Assembly (NCBI GenBank): GCA_903844735.1
Contig: CAIMUX010000121.1
Location: 50,314 to 114,313, forward strand
Length of the DNA: 64,000 nucleotides
Source: Candidatus Eiseniibacteriota bacterium
Lineage (GTDB): Bacteria > Eisenbacteria > RBG-16-71-46 > CAIMUX01
Direction: 5' to 3'
In this document: positions 55,145-64,000 of the stretch, in pieces
How the letters are laid out: every line of letters starts with the position of its first letter
How positions within the stretch are numbered: the first letter of the stretch is position 1
Notes under the pieces: generated by a model
Seen by the model: the letters and a program-made list of their open reading frames with translations, nothing else
Databases searched by the model: none
Told to the model about the DNA's origin: nothing
Made by a program: the position numbers and the translations under genes

Positions 55145-55798
55145 ATGGACACAAGTGACAATGGGCGTGTCCATCCCGCAGTACTGCTCGCAGCTCTCAC
55201 TCCCTATGCTTCCTCCGCCCTGGGTATCCATCTGATCCACTCGGCCTGGGCCGCGCTGCTGCTCTACCACGCCGCGATAGCCGCAGTGGTGTTTCGCCGG
55301 GGCCTCAAGCCTGCCTGCATCGAGGCATGCCGGGGTTGGTCGACGTCCTGGGGGCTTGGGCTGGCGCTGATCTGCCTTGGCAACGGAGGGGCGCTGCTGT
55401 TGCTCTGGCGGTTCGCGGCGCGCAACCCGGGAGACCTATCGGCGCTGCTCGCTCGCCTTGGCCTCTCACAGGGGTCCTGGTGGCTCTTCGGCGCCTGGTA
55501 TGTCCTCGTGCATCCGATCCTGGAAGAGCTGTTCTGGAGATGCACGCTGACATCCGGACGAGCCGGTCCGGCCTTCCCCGATCTGGTTTTCGCCGGGTAC
55601 CACAGTATCGTGCTGATCGCCTTCATGCCGTGGTTCTGGGTCCTTCCGGTGGTCCTGCTTCTGGCCGGTATGGGGTGGGCGTGGCGGACGCTGATGAGGC
55701 GCCTGGGAGGTCCGGCCGTACCCATTGTCTCGCATGCCTGTGCGGGCTTGGGCACGATCGCGGCCGCGTCGATCCTGGCGGGACGGATCCACCTATAG
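55145..55798 (+). CDS. CPBP-family intramembrane metalloprotease
   Basis: 217 residues, six or seven transmembrane helices. Contains HPILEELFWR with the EEX3R motif, FAGYH (FX3H), and SHACAGL (HX3N/D-like), the three CPBP (CAAX protease/Abi) motifs. Family members cleave within membranes. No clear Shine-Dalgarno; see the leaderless promoter. Converges with the acyltransferase gene with a 6-nt overlap at the end. Confidence 0.75.
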   Translation: MDTSDNGRVHPAVLLAALTPYASSALGIHLIHSAWAALLLYHAAIAAVVFRRGLKPACIEACRGWSTSWGLGLALICLGNGGALLLLWRFAARNPGDLSALLARLGLSQGSWWLFGAWYVLVHPILEELFWRCTLTSGRAGPAFPDLVFAGYHSIVLIAFMPWFWVLPVVLLLAGMGWAWRTLMRRLGGPAVPIVSHACAGLGTIAAASILAGRIHL

Positions 55799-58429
55799 CG
55801 TCGACCCTTCCTGCAACGTCCGGTAGTCCGTCTTGCCCGTGCCGAGGACCGGGATGCTCTTCACCTGGATGACCCGGCGCATGTAGTGCAGCGGAGAGAG
55901 ACCGGCAGCGCCGATCAGGAGGTTCACTTCCTCGCGCCCGAGCGCCTTGGTCGTATAGAGCACGAGTTCCGGACGATCAGCATCGCTGGTGGCCAGCACC
56001 GCCAGGATCGATCCGTCCTCCGCGCCTTCGCTCATGGCCTCGAGCAGTGCCGACTCGATGGAGGGGAGAGAGATCATTTCCCCACCGATCTTGACAAAGC
56101 GCTTGAGGCGACCGCGGAACGTGAGCAGGCCATCGGCATCGGCGCTCACCAGGTCGCCGGTGCGATACCAATCCTCCCCATCGTGCTTCACGAACGGGTT
56201 CGGTGCGTCACCCAGGTAACCCGAGAAGATGCTTAGGCCCCGGACCAGCAACATGCCGGCGCAGCCGGGAGCCACCGGCCCGCCGGTCTCGACGTCCACC
56301 AGGGCCATCCGCACCGAAGGGAGCACACGCCCGATCGTGAACGGGCGCGGATCGCCCGGGTCGTTGCACGACACGATGGGAGAGCACTCCGTGATGCCGT
56401 ATCCCTCCACGACGACGGCATTCGCACAGCGCTCCCGGAGCAGTCGGAAGACGCGTTCCGGACACTCCTCCGCTCCGGTGAAGGCCAGCCGCAGACTCGC
56501 CAGTTGGGCGGGCGATCCCGCGCGCGCCGCGCCGCTCAGGAAGGTCGGCGTGCCCACGATTACCGAGACCCGGTAGGCTTCCACCAGCTTGGCCAGCATG
56601 GGGCCTTCGGTGGGGTTGGCGTGAAAGACGGTGGGCATCCCCCCGCACACGGAGAGGAGCAGGTTCCCGGTCAGTCCGAAGGAGTGAAACGGCGGGAGCA
56701 TGCCGAGGAGGTGATCGTTCTCGGTGAACGCGATCACCTGCAGGATGTCGCGCAGATTGCTCAGCAGGTTGGTGTGCGACAGCGGCACGGCCTTGGGCAG
56801 ACTCTCCGAGCCGCTGGTGAAGAGGATGGCCGCCGTGGGCGAGATCGTCGCCCTCCGCAAGGCACCCCACGTGAGCTTCGACCGGACTAAGGCACGCAGC
56901 TTCGCCCACCGCGTGATCCCGGCGCCCAGACGTTCCAGGTAGACAAGGCGCTCCCGCGCCTCCCCCAGATCGATCCCCTGTGCCAGCAGACGGTCGGTGA
57001 GGCGTTGCGAAGTGAGCACCGCCTGCGTCTGCGTGAGCTCCAGGGCGTGCAGCACGTTGCGGCGTCCCACCGTCCAGTTGATCATCACCGGCGTCTTCCC
57101 GGCAAAGAGCGTGGACAAGTAGACGACCGTCGCGACCACGGAAGCGGGCAACATGATGCCCACCCGTTCCCCCGGCAGGCGGGCGATCTCCGGGGTCAGA
57201 GCCAGGCAGGAGAGGACGACATCGCGGTACGTCTTCACCCCGCTGAGCTGATCGGCGATGATCACGCGGTCCGGATGCCGGGCTGCCTGCCGCAGAAACA
57301 CCTGGGCAATCGTCTCGCCGGCGGGAACAGAAATCCGCGCCCCCTCTTTCGTCACGGAGAACCAGGCCGGCGGCACAGCCTGCAACGCGATGTGACCGGC
57401 AGCCAACGACTCGCCGCTCGCCGCCTGCATCACATCCGCCACGGTCCGCAACGCATCCACGTTGGCCGCGGAGGCGCCGAATTCCGTCTGCAGCCAGACC
57501 ATGACCTCGACGATGAGAAGGCTGTCCAGCCCCAGTTCCACCGCCAGCCGGTCGGCGTCGGCGACGGATGCCTTGCCGGAGAGTTGCTGCAGGTAGCGGG
57601 TGACGATGTCGCGCGTGCCATCCGGAACGCCGGAAGCGTTTCCTTCGGCCTGCCGGGCGGCCGGCTCCGGCAGCTCGCGCGCTCCTCCCCGGTCCCACAT
57701 CGAGTAGGGCACCCAGGTGCGGCGTGGCAACGGCTCGCGGTTGTAGAACGCTTCGAGGTAGCGATTGAGCGTGTTGCGGTCGGCTGCGCGCGGCAGGTCA
57801 TCCGGCTCGACGAATTCCATGTTGACGCGCCGGCGCGGTGTGAAGAAGACGAGATTCTTGAGGATGTCCGAAACGTGCGCGATCAACTCACGAGCCAAGT
57901 CGGGGTCGTGATCGCTGCCGGCGGCGCTGAAGCAACTCCCCCAGAGGCCGCGGGTGCGGCAGAGCACGACGCGAACCCCGGGGACCTCGTGCAGGATGGA
58001 CTGCACCGCGCTGTTGCCGGCCAGCTCCTCGCGGTTGCTGCGCATCAGATGCCCGGCCGGGTAGAGCAGCACGTTCTCCCCGACCTGCAGGCCCGCCGTG
58101 GTGTCGGCCATGACGCGCTCGATGGCTGTCCGGGCCTCTGGACCGTGCTTGAACATCAGCGGCATCGTCCGCACGCGGAAGCGCCGGCCCAGCCACCGGA
58201 ACAGCGCGGTGTCGTTGATCCCGCCGTCCTGGTCAGCCACCGAGTACGGCGCGAAAGCCCCGCTCAACACCGCGATCACCATGACCGGGTCGAGCAGGGA
58301 CGGATGGGAGGGCAGAAAGAGGATCTTCTCCCTGCCCCGCGCGGCGATCGCGTCGAGGCCGCTGACCTCAATGCGGTAACGCAGGGAAAGCAGGGCGCGG
58401 ACGATGGCGGTGATGAGGGCGTTCAGCAT
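55793..58429 (-). CDS. acyltransferase-ACP-acyl adenylating enzyme fusion
   Basis: 878 residues in three parts. Residues 1-240: PlsC-like glycerolipid acyltransferase, HX4D in SHPSLLDPV and YPAGHLMR. Residues 280-355: acyl carrier domain with phosphopantetheine serine in ELGLDSLLIVE. Residues 370-878: AMP-binding ligase with SGSESLPKAVPLSH, YGITECSP, YRTGDLV and RLKRFVKIGGEMIS. It resembles the Aas (2-acyl-GPE acyltransferase/acyl-ACP synthetase) pair, but with a carrier domain between. Likely loads a free fatty acid onto its own ACP and acylates a lysophospholipid at the membrane. Upstream there is a 12-bp palindrome. Confidence 0.85.
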   Translation of the reverse strand: MLNALITAIVRALLSLRYRIEVSGLDAIAARGREKILFLPSHPSLLDPVMVIAVLSGAFAPYSVADQDGGINDTALFRWLGRRFRVRTMPLMFKHGPEARTAIERVMADTTAGLQVGENVLLYPAGHLMRSNREELAGNSAVQSILHEVPGVRVVLCRTRGLWGSCFSAAGSDHDPDLARELIAHVSDILKNLVFFTPRRRVNMEFVEPDDLPRAADRNTLNRYLEAFYNREPLPRRTWVPYSMWDRGGARELPEPAARQAEGNASGVPDGTRDIVTRYLQQLSGKASVADADRLAVELGLDSLLIVEVMVWLQTEFGASAANVDALRTVADVMQAASGESLAAGHIALQAVPPAWFSVTKEGARISVPAGETIAQVFLRQAARHPDRVIIADQLSGVKTYRDVVLSCLALTPEIARLPGERVGIMLPASVVATVVYLSTLFAGKTPVMINWTVGRRNVLHALELTQTQAVLTSQRLTDRLLAQGIDLGEARERLVYLERLGAGITRWAKLRALVRSKLTWGALRRATISPTAAILFTSGSESLPKAVPLSHTNLLSNLRDILQVIAFTENDHLLGMLPPFHSFGLTGNLLLSVCGGMPTVFHANPTEGPMLAKLVEAYRVSVIVGTPTFLSGAARAGSPAQLASLRLAFTGAEECPERVFRLLRERCANAVVVEGYGITECSPIVSCNDPGDPRPFTIGRVLPSVRMALVDVETGGPVAPGCAGMLLVRGLSIFSGYLGDAPNPFVKHDGEDWYRTGDLVSADADGLLTFRGRLKRFVKIGGEMISLPSIESALLEAMSEGAEDGSILAVLATSDADRPELVLYTTKALGREEVNLLIGAAGLSPLHYMRRVIQVKSIPVLGTGKTDYRTLQEGSTL

Positions 58430-58672
58430 GTCGCCTCTTTCCGCGGTGGAGCGACTGGGGGTCTCATGCCCGTGGGGCCATGCATTCCGACGTCGGAGTG
58501 ACTCATAGCACCTGGGGTCGGGGGTGGGAAGGGTGAAGGTCAGGCGGAGATTTCAGGCGGCTTCGGTCGAGATGTGGCGAGGACCCGGCGGCTTTCACCA
58601 TCCGGGCCCGCGTCGACCAGTCGGCTCACCGAGTTCCGAAGTCTCGCGGAATGCCTCGCCGTGTAGGACGGT
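58430..58672. other. spacer with a 12-bp palindrome
   Basis: 243 bases between the fusion acyltransferase and the HsdR remnant. It holds the perfect palindrome TCCGACGTCGGA (58486-58497), 57 nt upstream of the fusion gene and a possible operator. The rest has no open frame of note. Confidence 0.35.
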
Positions 58673-61000
58673 TTACGGAACACTCTCTGTTTTGCAGCGC
58701 ATGACACCCGACACACGGTCACCCGGCCGCGGACCAGTCCGGACCGCGTCCCGAAGCGCCTTGAAGCGAGCGTCGTGCATTCGCTTCCGGAGCCACCTGG
58801 CGACCTTGACTTCGATCTCCTTGGCCTTCTTGTTCGGATCGGGCGACCCCAGCACGGCTTCGAGGAGGTCGGCGTCCAGGACCAGCGTCTCGAGGTCGTC
58901 GCGGATGGCATCAACGTGAACGTGTTCGTGGATCAGTTCAATGGTCTTGGCCCCGAGGGCGTGCCAGAGGAGCTTCCCGGTGCCGGTCGAAGGCTTCACC
59001 GACTCGTAGACGTGGGTCAGCCAGCGATAGTCCGTCTCCTGCGGGCTCAGGATCGGATCCGGCGAGATCGCTTCCCAGAGGCGGCTCAAGTAGCTGTAGT
59101 CGCCGGCAAAGCGGTCGCGAGTGTCGTTGTTGGGCAGGCACTCCTGGGCCGCGATTAACCCTTCGTAGCCAGTGACGGTTCGGTCGACGCCCGGAAAGTA
59201 CGTCAGGCACTTCTGCATGGCCTCCGGAAGCTTGCGAACCAGCTCGATGATGTTTGCGACGACCCGGGTGATGCCCTCCTCGTCGAACCGGATGGCCTGA
59301 GCGACATCATCGAAGATGCCGAGGTAGTCCACGATCAGTCCGTGCGTCTTCGCCTCGCCGTAGGGACGGTTCGTGCGGCAGATGGCCTGAAGCAACGTGT
59401 GGTTCCGCAGTGGCTTGTCCAGATACATCGCCTGAAGGATCGGCGCGTCGAAGCCTGTGAGAAGTTTCGACGTGACGATCAGAACCTTGAGGGGGTCGGC
59501 AGGATCCCGGAAGCGATCCAGGAGCTTCTCCTCGGCGTCGCGCTCGCGCCGGTAGGAGGCGTACTCGTCCTCCCCGCTGTTCACCGTCATGACGATGTCG
59601 GACACCTCCGGTGGCAGGTGCTCGTCGAGCGCCTTCTTGTAGAGCACGCAGCTCTCGCGGTCGAACGTGACGACCTGCGCCCCAAAGCCGTTCGCTGCCA
59701 CCTTCTCCTGGAAGTGCCGGGCGATGTCTGCGCAGATCTTCTGGATGCGTTCCGGCGACTTCACCAGCACAGCCATCTTCGCGGCGGTCTTGGCGAGCTG
59801 CTCCCTGTCGAGGTCGCTCAGACCGCCCGTCAGGTCCTTGAAGGCCTGGTCAATCGCCTCCTTGTCGATGTGCAGCTCGAGCAGGCGCGGCTCAAAGTGC
59901 AGCGGCATCGTCGCGCCGTCGCGAATCGATTCCTCGAAGCCATAGCGGCTCATGTAGCCCGCCGTGTCCTCCTCAGCGCCGAAGGCATAGAACGTGTTGC
60001 GGTCGGCGCGGTTGATCGGCGTGCCGGTCAAGCCGAAGAGGAACGCGTTCGGCAAGGCCTCGCGCATCTTGCGGCCGAGATCGCCCTCCTGGGTGCGGTG
60101 GGCCTCGTCGACCATGGCGATGATGTTGCTGCGGTCGTTCAGGACGCCGTCGGCCTCGCCGAACTTGAAGATGGTGGTAATGATGATCTTCCGCACGTCC
60201 TGCGCCAGCAGCCGCTGGAGTTCGCCGCGACTGTCGGCCTTCACGAGATTCGGCGTGTCGGCCGCGTAGAACGTGCTGGAGATCTGCGAGTCGAGGTCGA
60301 TCCGGTCCACCACGATCATTACGATCGGGTTCTTGAGGGCCGGGTGCAGGCGTAGCTTGCGGGCCGCGAAGAGCATCAGGAGCGACTTGCCCGAGCCCTG
60401 GAAATGCCAGATCAGGCCCTTCTTCGGACTCCCGGCCACGACGCGCTCGACGATCTTGTTTGCTCCTTCGTACTGCTGGTAGCGGGCGACGATCTTGATC
60501 CGACGCTTCTTCTTGTCGGCGGCATAGGCAGTGAAGTTAGCGAGCAAGTCGATCAGCACGTGCGGCCGCAGCATTGATACGATCGCCGTCTCGATCTGTT
60601 GCAGGGCGGGAGTCTTCGTATCGGCCTCGACTCGCCACGGGCCCCAGAGCTCGACCGGCAGCCCGATGGAGCCGTAGTGGAACTCCTTGCCCTCGGTAGC
60701 GACAGATAGGATGTTCGGCACGAATAGCTCGGGGATGTTGCGCTCGTCGTCGTCGTGCACTTGGAGCGCCCCGTCGAGCCAGCTCTGGCTCGAGCGAACG
60801 GGGGGCTTTGCCTCGATCACAACCAGCGGAATGCCGTTGACGAGCAGCACGAGGTCGGCCCGCTTCTCCGTGGCCCCGGCCCGGTACGTGAACTGTGTGG
60901 TGACGACGTACTGATTCTGCTCGAGGTCGTCGAAGGCGAGCATCTCCAGCGTCCCGTCGACCTGTTCGTTGGCAAAGCGGTGTTCGATTGGCGCCGCGAA
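58673..61000 (-). pseudogene. hsdR: type I restriction enzyme R subunit (HsdR) remnant
   Basis: The middle is clearly HsdR: nuclease motif VLLVNGIPLVVIEAK, helicase Walker A HFQGSGKSLL, DEAH box VDEAHRTQ, GLTGTPI. Homology extends upstream of the only ATG (60943) as FAAPIEHRFANEQVDGTLE, then meets an in-frame TGA at 61001-61003, so the original start and about 100 N-terminal residues are gone. The 3' end runs off homology after MHDARFKAL (about 58754), replacing the C-terminal domain with 26 unrelated residues. No hsdM or hsdS nearby. A 756-residue product could still be made from the ATG. Confidence 0.75.
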
Positions 61001-61101
61001 TCACAGGAGATGTCGGAGCGTCCAGTCACCCACCGGCGTGCCGCCTAGGTCTCGGTGTCAGCGGTGCCCGCACCGCGACAGTCCCGGAGTGAATCGGACA
61101 G

Positions 61102-61486
61102 ATGGTCCGGTCGGATGACGGCAGCACCGTACATCGCCGGACGGACGGTCCGGTCGGATGATGACTGCACCGCATGCTACGGGGCCGACGGTCCGGTCGT
61201 ACTACGACGGCGCCGCATGTCGCCGGGCAAATGGTCCGGTCGGACGACGACAGCACCGCGTGCCACTGAGCAGACGGCCCGGTCACACTACGACGGCCGC
61301 GCACGCCACCGGCCGGACGGTCCCGTCACACTACGACACCACCGCATGCTACGGGGCAGACTGGCCGGTCGGACAGCGACACGCCCCATGCCATGGAGCA
61401 GAAGGTTCTGTTGGACAACGACCGCTTCACGTGCCGAGCGACGAATGTTCCTGTCGCACCACGACAGTACCGCATGCCGCGGTCAG
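61102..61486. repeat. degenerate 43-bp tandem array, nine units
   Basis: Nine head-to-tail units at 43 bp spacing (two of 42 bp) start at 61102, 61145, 61188, 61231, 61274, 61317, 61360, 61402 and 61444; a weaker tenth follows to about 61530. Each begins with ACGGTCCGGTCGGA, carries GACRGCACC then GCATGC at about position 28, and ends GGGGCAG. 43 is not a multiple of 3, so the repeat is not protein-coding. It contains GTCCGGTCGGAC and GCATGC, two small palindromes per unit. Confidence 0.8.
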
Positions 61487-61530
61487 AGCGGTCCCGCAGT
61501 CGTACCGCGCCACGGTGTGTGCCCCAAAGG

Positions 61531-61859
61531 TGACAAGGTGGGAGACCGGCGCCCCGATTCGCTCGCCGCAGCACCGGCCGGCTCGCACCGCGACCTGACC
61601 GGATCTCCTCGTCCGCCAACGGGATCGATGGCGTATACGCGCCCGTCGCGGCCTACGCCCGCCGGGCCGCCACAGCGTAGGCGTCGAAGTACCGATGGAT
61701 CGACTCGCCGGTGAACCGTACTCGTTCGACCCCGCGAAGGCGATCCGGGCTCCCCGCTCCCCCTGCGTCGCCCCAAGGCACACGAAAGTGACTTTCGGCC
61801 GGCCAAGAATTTCCTTACTCTCCCACTCGAGTGTCCGGAACGCACCGGGAGGCAAAACG
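61531..61859. other. intergenic region before 61860
   Basis: About 330 bases with no gene I can support. It contains an inverted repeat CGAAAGT-G-ACTTTCG at 61783-61797, about 63 nt before the next gene, a plausible operator. Confidence 0.4.
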
Positions 61860-62819
61860 ATGCCGCGTCAGACAATGCTGAGGAGACTGGCCCTGGCGGC
61901 GGCCGTACTCCTCCTGTCCGGAGTCACCGCGTGGGGGCAAGAACATTCCGGGCGCAGAGAAGCCCCGACGCCCTTTCCCCCCTCTCGCCCAACCCTCGCC
62001 GTCGAGGACACCCTCCGGCAGAATGCAGCCGAACCCCTTCCCGAGATTCTGGTCACAGCGCCCCGGCAAACCCTCGACGAAATCCTGCGTCGTGTGGCCG
62101 AGGGAGAAGCGCATCGGGACTCTCTCATGCAGGACCAGGCCTTCACGCTCCTCGTCCGCCTCTCGGGGCGGAACGCCCAAGACGATCCCGAGGAGAAGAG
62201 CGAGCTGTACTCCGAATCGGCCGACCGGATCTATCAGAAGCGCCCGAAGCAGGAACGCGTGGTGCACCTGAAGGATTGGTCGCGCGAAGAAGAGAAGCAC
62301 AAGAAGGAAGGGAAGAAGGGCGGCGAGCAGAATGTGAAGGTCTCCTTCGACGCCGACATGAGCGAGAGCTTCATCGCCTTCGCCTTTGATCCGAAGATGC
62401 GCGCACGCTTTCAGTTCCGCATCGAGGACCGCAAGCTCGTGGGCGACCAGATTGTGTATCTGCTCAGCTTCACGCCCCGTCCCTCGTTGGAAGCGTTGCC
62501 GTCGGGGCGCGTCTGGCTGAACACGAATGACTTCGTGATCCTGCGCGAAGAGTTCTCGTACCCGGAGCGGTCACCGATGCCGCTCTTTATCCAATCGTTC
62601 GAGTCGTGTGTGCTCGAACGCACGCTGATCGACCACCGCTACTGGGTGGTTTCCCGGATCTTGGCGCGGGTGACGCTGACCGATCCGGTCCGCTGGATGG
62701 GAAAGCTCGCGGGGGACGAAATTCCGAAGGTGGTGGACCTCGCCCTCGCCCGCACCGACTGGATCATCAATGGCGGCATCCCCGATTCACTCTTCGCTCC
62801 GGCGGAAACGGGGAGGTGA
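61860..62819 (+). CDS. secreted protein, LolA-like beta fold suspected
   Basis: 319 residues. ATG at 61860 has CGGGAGGC upstream and gives a signal peptide (LALAAAVLLLSGVTAWG). Residues 30-110 are a Pro/Glu-rich leader and a helix with many Lys/Glu; from about 155 the chain is beta-rich, with SGRVWLNTNDFVILREEF and a DPVRWMG segment, a pattern seen in LolA/LolB-like and DUF4292-type proteins. Function not established. Followed after 1 nt by a barrel gene, probably co-expressed. Confidence 0.6.
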   Translation: MPRQTMLRRLALAAAVLLLSGVTAWGQEHSGRREAPTPFPPSRPTLAVEDTLRQNAAEPLPEILVTAPRQTLDEILRRVAEGEAHRDSLMQDQAFTLLVRLSGRNAQDDPEEKSELYSESADRIYQKRPKQERVVHLKDWSREEEKHKKEGKKGGEQNVKVSFDADMSESFIAFAFDPKMRARFQFRIEDRKLVGDQIVYLLSFTPRPSLEALPSGRVWLNTNDFVILREEFSYPERSPMPLFIQSFESCVLERTLIDHRYWVVSRILARVTLTDPVRWMGKLAGDEIPKVVDLALARTDWIINGGIPDSLFAPAETGR

Positions 62820-62820
62820 C

Positions 62821-64000
62821 GTGAAATCCCGCATGACCCTCACCCGCTCCCCGTCCGTCGCCCTGTACGTCGCCGTGATCCTGTCGGGTGTGCTCGCAGG
62901 TCTCCCGACCGTGGCAACCCCCGCGGGAGCGCAGCCGCCGGACGATCCGCTCGGACCGTTCCTGCAAGGCCTGGCCGACTCGACCGACGCCTTCTTCGGC
63001 CGGACCGCGGTCGCCTTCGACACGACCGGCGTTGATTCGCTGATCCGCGCCCGCGGCGCCGAGAGACCGAAGAAGGCCGCACGGCCGGGAGCATCGGCGC
63101 CGGGTGTGTCGACGCATTTCTTTCCGGTCCTCGGCTATCACCGGGCGACCGGTGCCACGCTGGGCGCGGGCGCGCGGGTGGGGGCCGACGATCGTGGCTG
63201 GGTGGAAGCGCGGGCCGGCTACGGATTCGCAAACAAAGAGGGCCGGTACCGGGCAAGCTTGGCCCGCGTCCTGCTCCGGCGGGGGCCCGAGGACGCTCGG
63301 AGCCGCCTCGTCCTCGCGGGAAGCTATGCGCGGGAGACGTTGCCGTTCGCGCCGGAGCACGCGGGGGCTCTGGGGAGCGCGCTGGTCGCGCTCACAACGG
63401 GACGGGATTGCCAAAGCGTCTTCGAGCGGCGCGGGGCGGAGGCAGCGCTGCGCTGGGAAGCGACATCATCGCTGGGGGAAGTCGGGTGGCGCATCGCTCG
63501 TGATCAATCGATGCGGCTCGCGACCCGCTTCAGCCTCTGGGGGGCCGACCGCGACGCGACGCCGGTCACTCCAGCCCGTGGCGGCGCCTTCCGCGAGGGT
63601 TTCCTGGAGATCGCACACGCCCGGCAGGGATCCACCCACCTCGGAGCCGAGGCCGGCTATGCGGCGCGCCATCGCTGGCGGGCCCGCGTGGCGGGGGCGC
63701 ACCGCATCGGCTTCGCCGGCTTCGTGGCCAACCTCCAGGCAGAAGCCGGCCTCGCGGCGAACGGGGGACCTGCACAGGATCGATTCGAGGTGGGGGGACC
63801 GGCGGCCATTCATACGCTGGGACAGGACGTTGAGGCAGGGAATCGTCTTGTGCTGGGCAAGGTCGAGCTGATCCACGGCGTCGACCTGCTGCGGGCGCTT
63901 CGCGTGCCCCATCCATCGTTCTTCGTGCTTCATCCCGGGGTCTTCGTGCACGAAGGAGCGGCGTGGACCAGAGAGGACGGGAGCTGGAACGGTCCCCCGA
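62821..64000 (+). CDS. outer-membrane beta-barrel protein (partial, runs off window)
   Basis: GTG at 62821 has GGAGGTGAC just upstream, 1 nt after the previous stop. The frame stays open to base 64000. It begins with a signal peptide (VALYVAVILSGVLAGLPTVA) and then a barrel of Gly/Arg/Ala-rich strands (GATLGAGARVG; RFEVGGPAAIHTLGQ) with a late element like the Gly-Gly loop of Omp85-type barrels. Family assignment is weak. No stop is present, so the C-terminus is missing. Confidence 0.7.
   Translation, partial: MKSRMTLTRSPSVALYVAVILSGVLAGLPTVATPAGAQPPDDPLGPFLQGLADSTDAFFGRTAVAFDTTGVDSLIRARGAERPKKAARPGASAPGVSTHFFPVLGYHRATGATLGAGARVGADDRGWVEARAGYGFANKEGRYRASLARVLLRRGPEDARSRLVLAGSYARETLPFAPEHAGALGSALVALTTGRDCQSVFERRGAEAALRWEATSSLGEVGWRIARDQSMRLATRFSLWGADRDATPVTPARGGAFREGFLEIAHARQGSTHLGAEAGYAARHRWRARVAGAHRIGFAGFVANLQAEAGLAANGGPAQDRFEVGGPAAIHTLGQDVEAGNRLVLGKVELIHGVDLLRALRVPHPSFFVLHPGVFVHEGAAWTREDGSWNGPP

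Noticed and set aside
61102..61486. CRISPR array
   Set aside because: The whole 43-bp unit is repeated with scattered substitutions; there are no constant repeats separated by unrelated spacers, and no cas genes.
61055..61714. Long plus-strand reading frame of about 220 codons
   Set aside because: It crosses the 43-bp array; because 43 is not divisible by three, the translated repeats shift frame and show no protein period. No ribosome site.

Overview
The window is a GC-rich bacterial chromosome segment, almost entirely coded on the minus strand. It looks like a diderm of the FCB group or a neighbouring lineage (Candidatus Eisenbacteria-like is my inference, not proven). The evidence is Kdo/LPS genes, TonB receptor, LolA, BamD and outer-membrane barrels, together with a PorV/PorQ-like protein, a GWxTD-domain protein and a secreted protein with a FlgD-like C-terminal sorting domain.

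Layout in coordinate order. 97-6219: a sensor kinase and NtrC-type regulator, followed by a coiled-coil protein, an outer-membrane barrel and a lipoprotein. 6361-8968: pgk-tpiA-secG-tRNA-Leu(GAG), with its own sigma70-type promoter. 9087-16887: an envelope cluster (TonB receptor, FlgD-like secreted protein, PorV-like protein, GWxTD protein) behind a strong promoter. 17090-19974: a heme-type lipoprotein and a barrel protein. 20159-34973: one tight operon, in transcription order metK, ftsK, lolA, rimO, an unknown gene, bamD, nadD, polA, coaE, prfB (with a programmed +1 frameshift), phosphomannomutase. 35278-54901: a second tight operon of about 20 kb, rplU, rpmA, kdsB, pyrG, kdsA, kdsD, lpxL-like, lptC, lptB, rpoN, hpf, hprK, a mannose-type PTS (EIIA, B, C, D, HPr, EI), a phosphoglucose/phosphomannose isomerase, a sugar nucleotidyltransferase, metG. 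55145-58429: a CPBP-type membrane protease facing a three-domain acyltransferase-ACP-adenylating enzyme. 58673-61000: the remnant of a type I restriction HsdR gene, truncated at both ends, next to a degenerate 43-bp tandem array (61102-61486). 61860-64000: two plus-strand envelope genes, the last running off the window.

The most interesting signal is not a gene. A 39-bp element with identical 11-bp inverted arms and a 17-nt centre occurs exactly twice, at 35091-35129 and 54995-55033. In each case it lies 15-16 bp upstream of a plausible -35 box, and each copy heads one of the two giant housekeeping operons (metK and rplU). It looks like a shared operator or activator site, possibly co-regulating translation, LPS, PTS and SAM synthesis. 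A second theme is short degenerate tandem repeats (15, 16, 17 and 43 bp) at gene ends, in spacers and in one protein extension.
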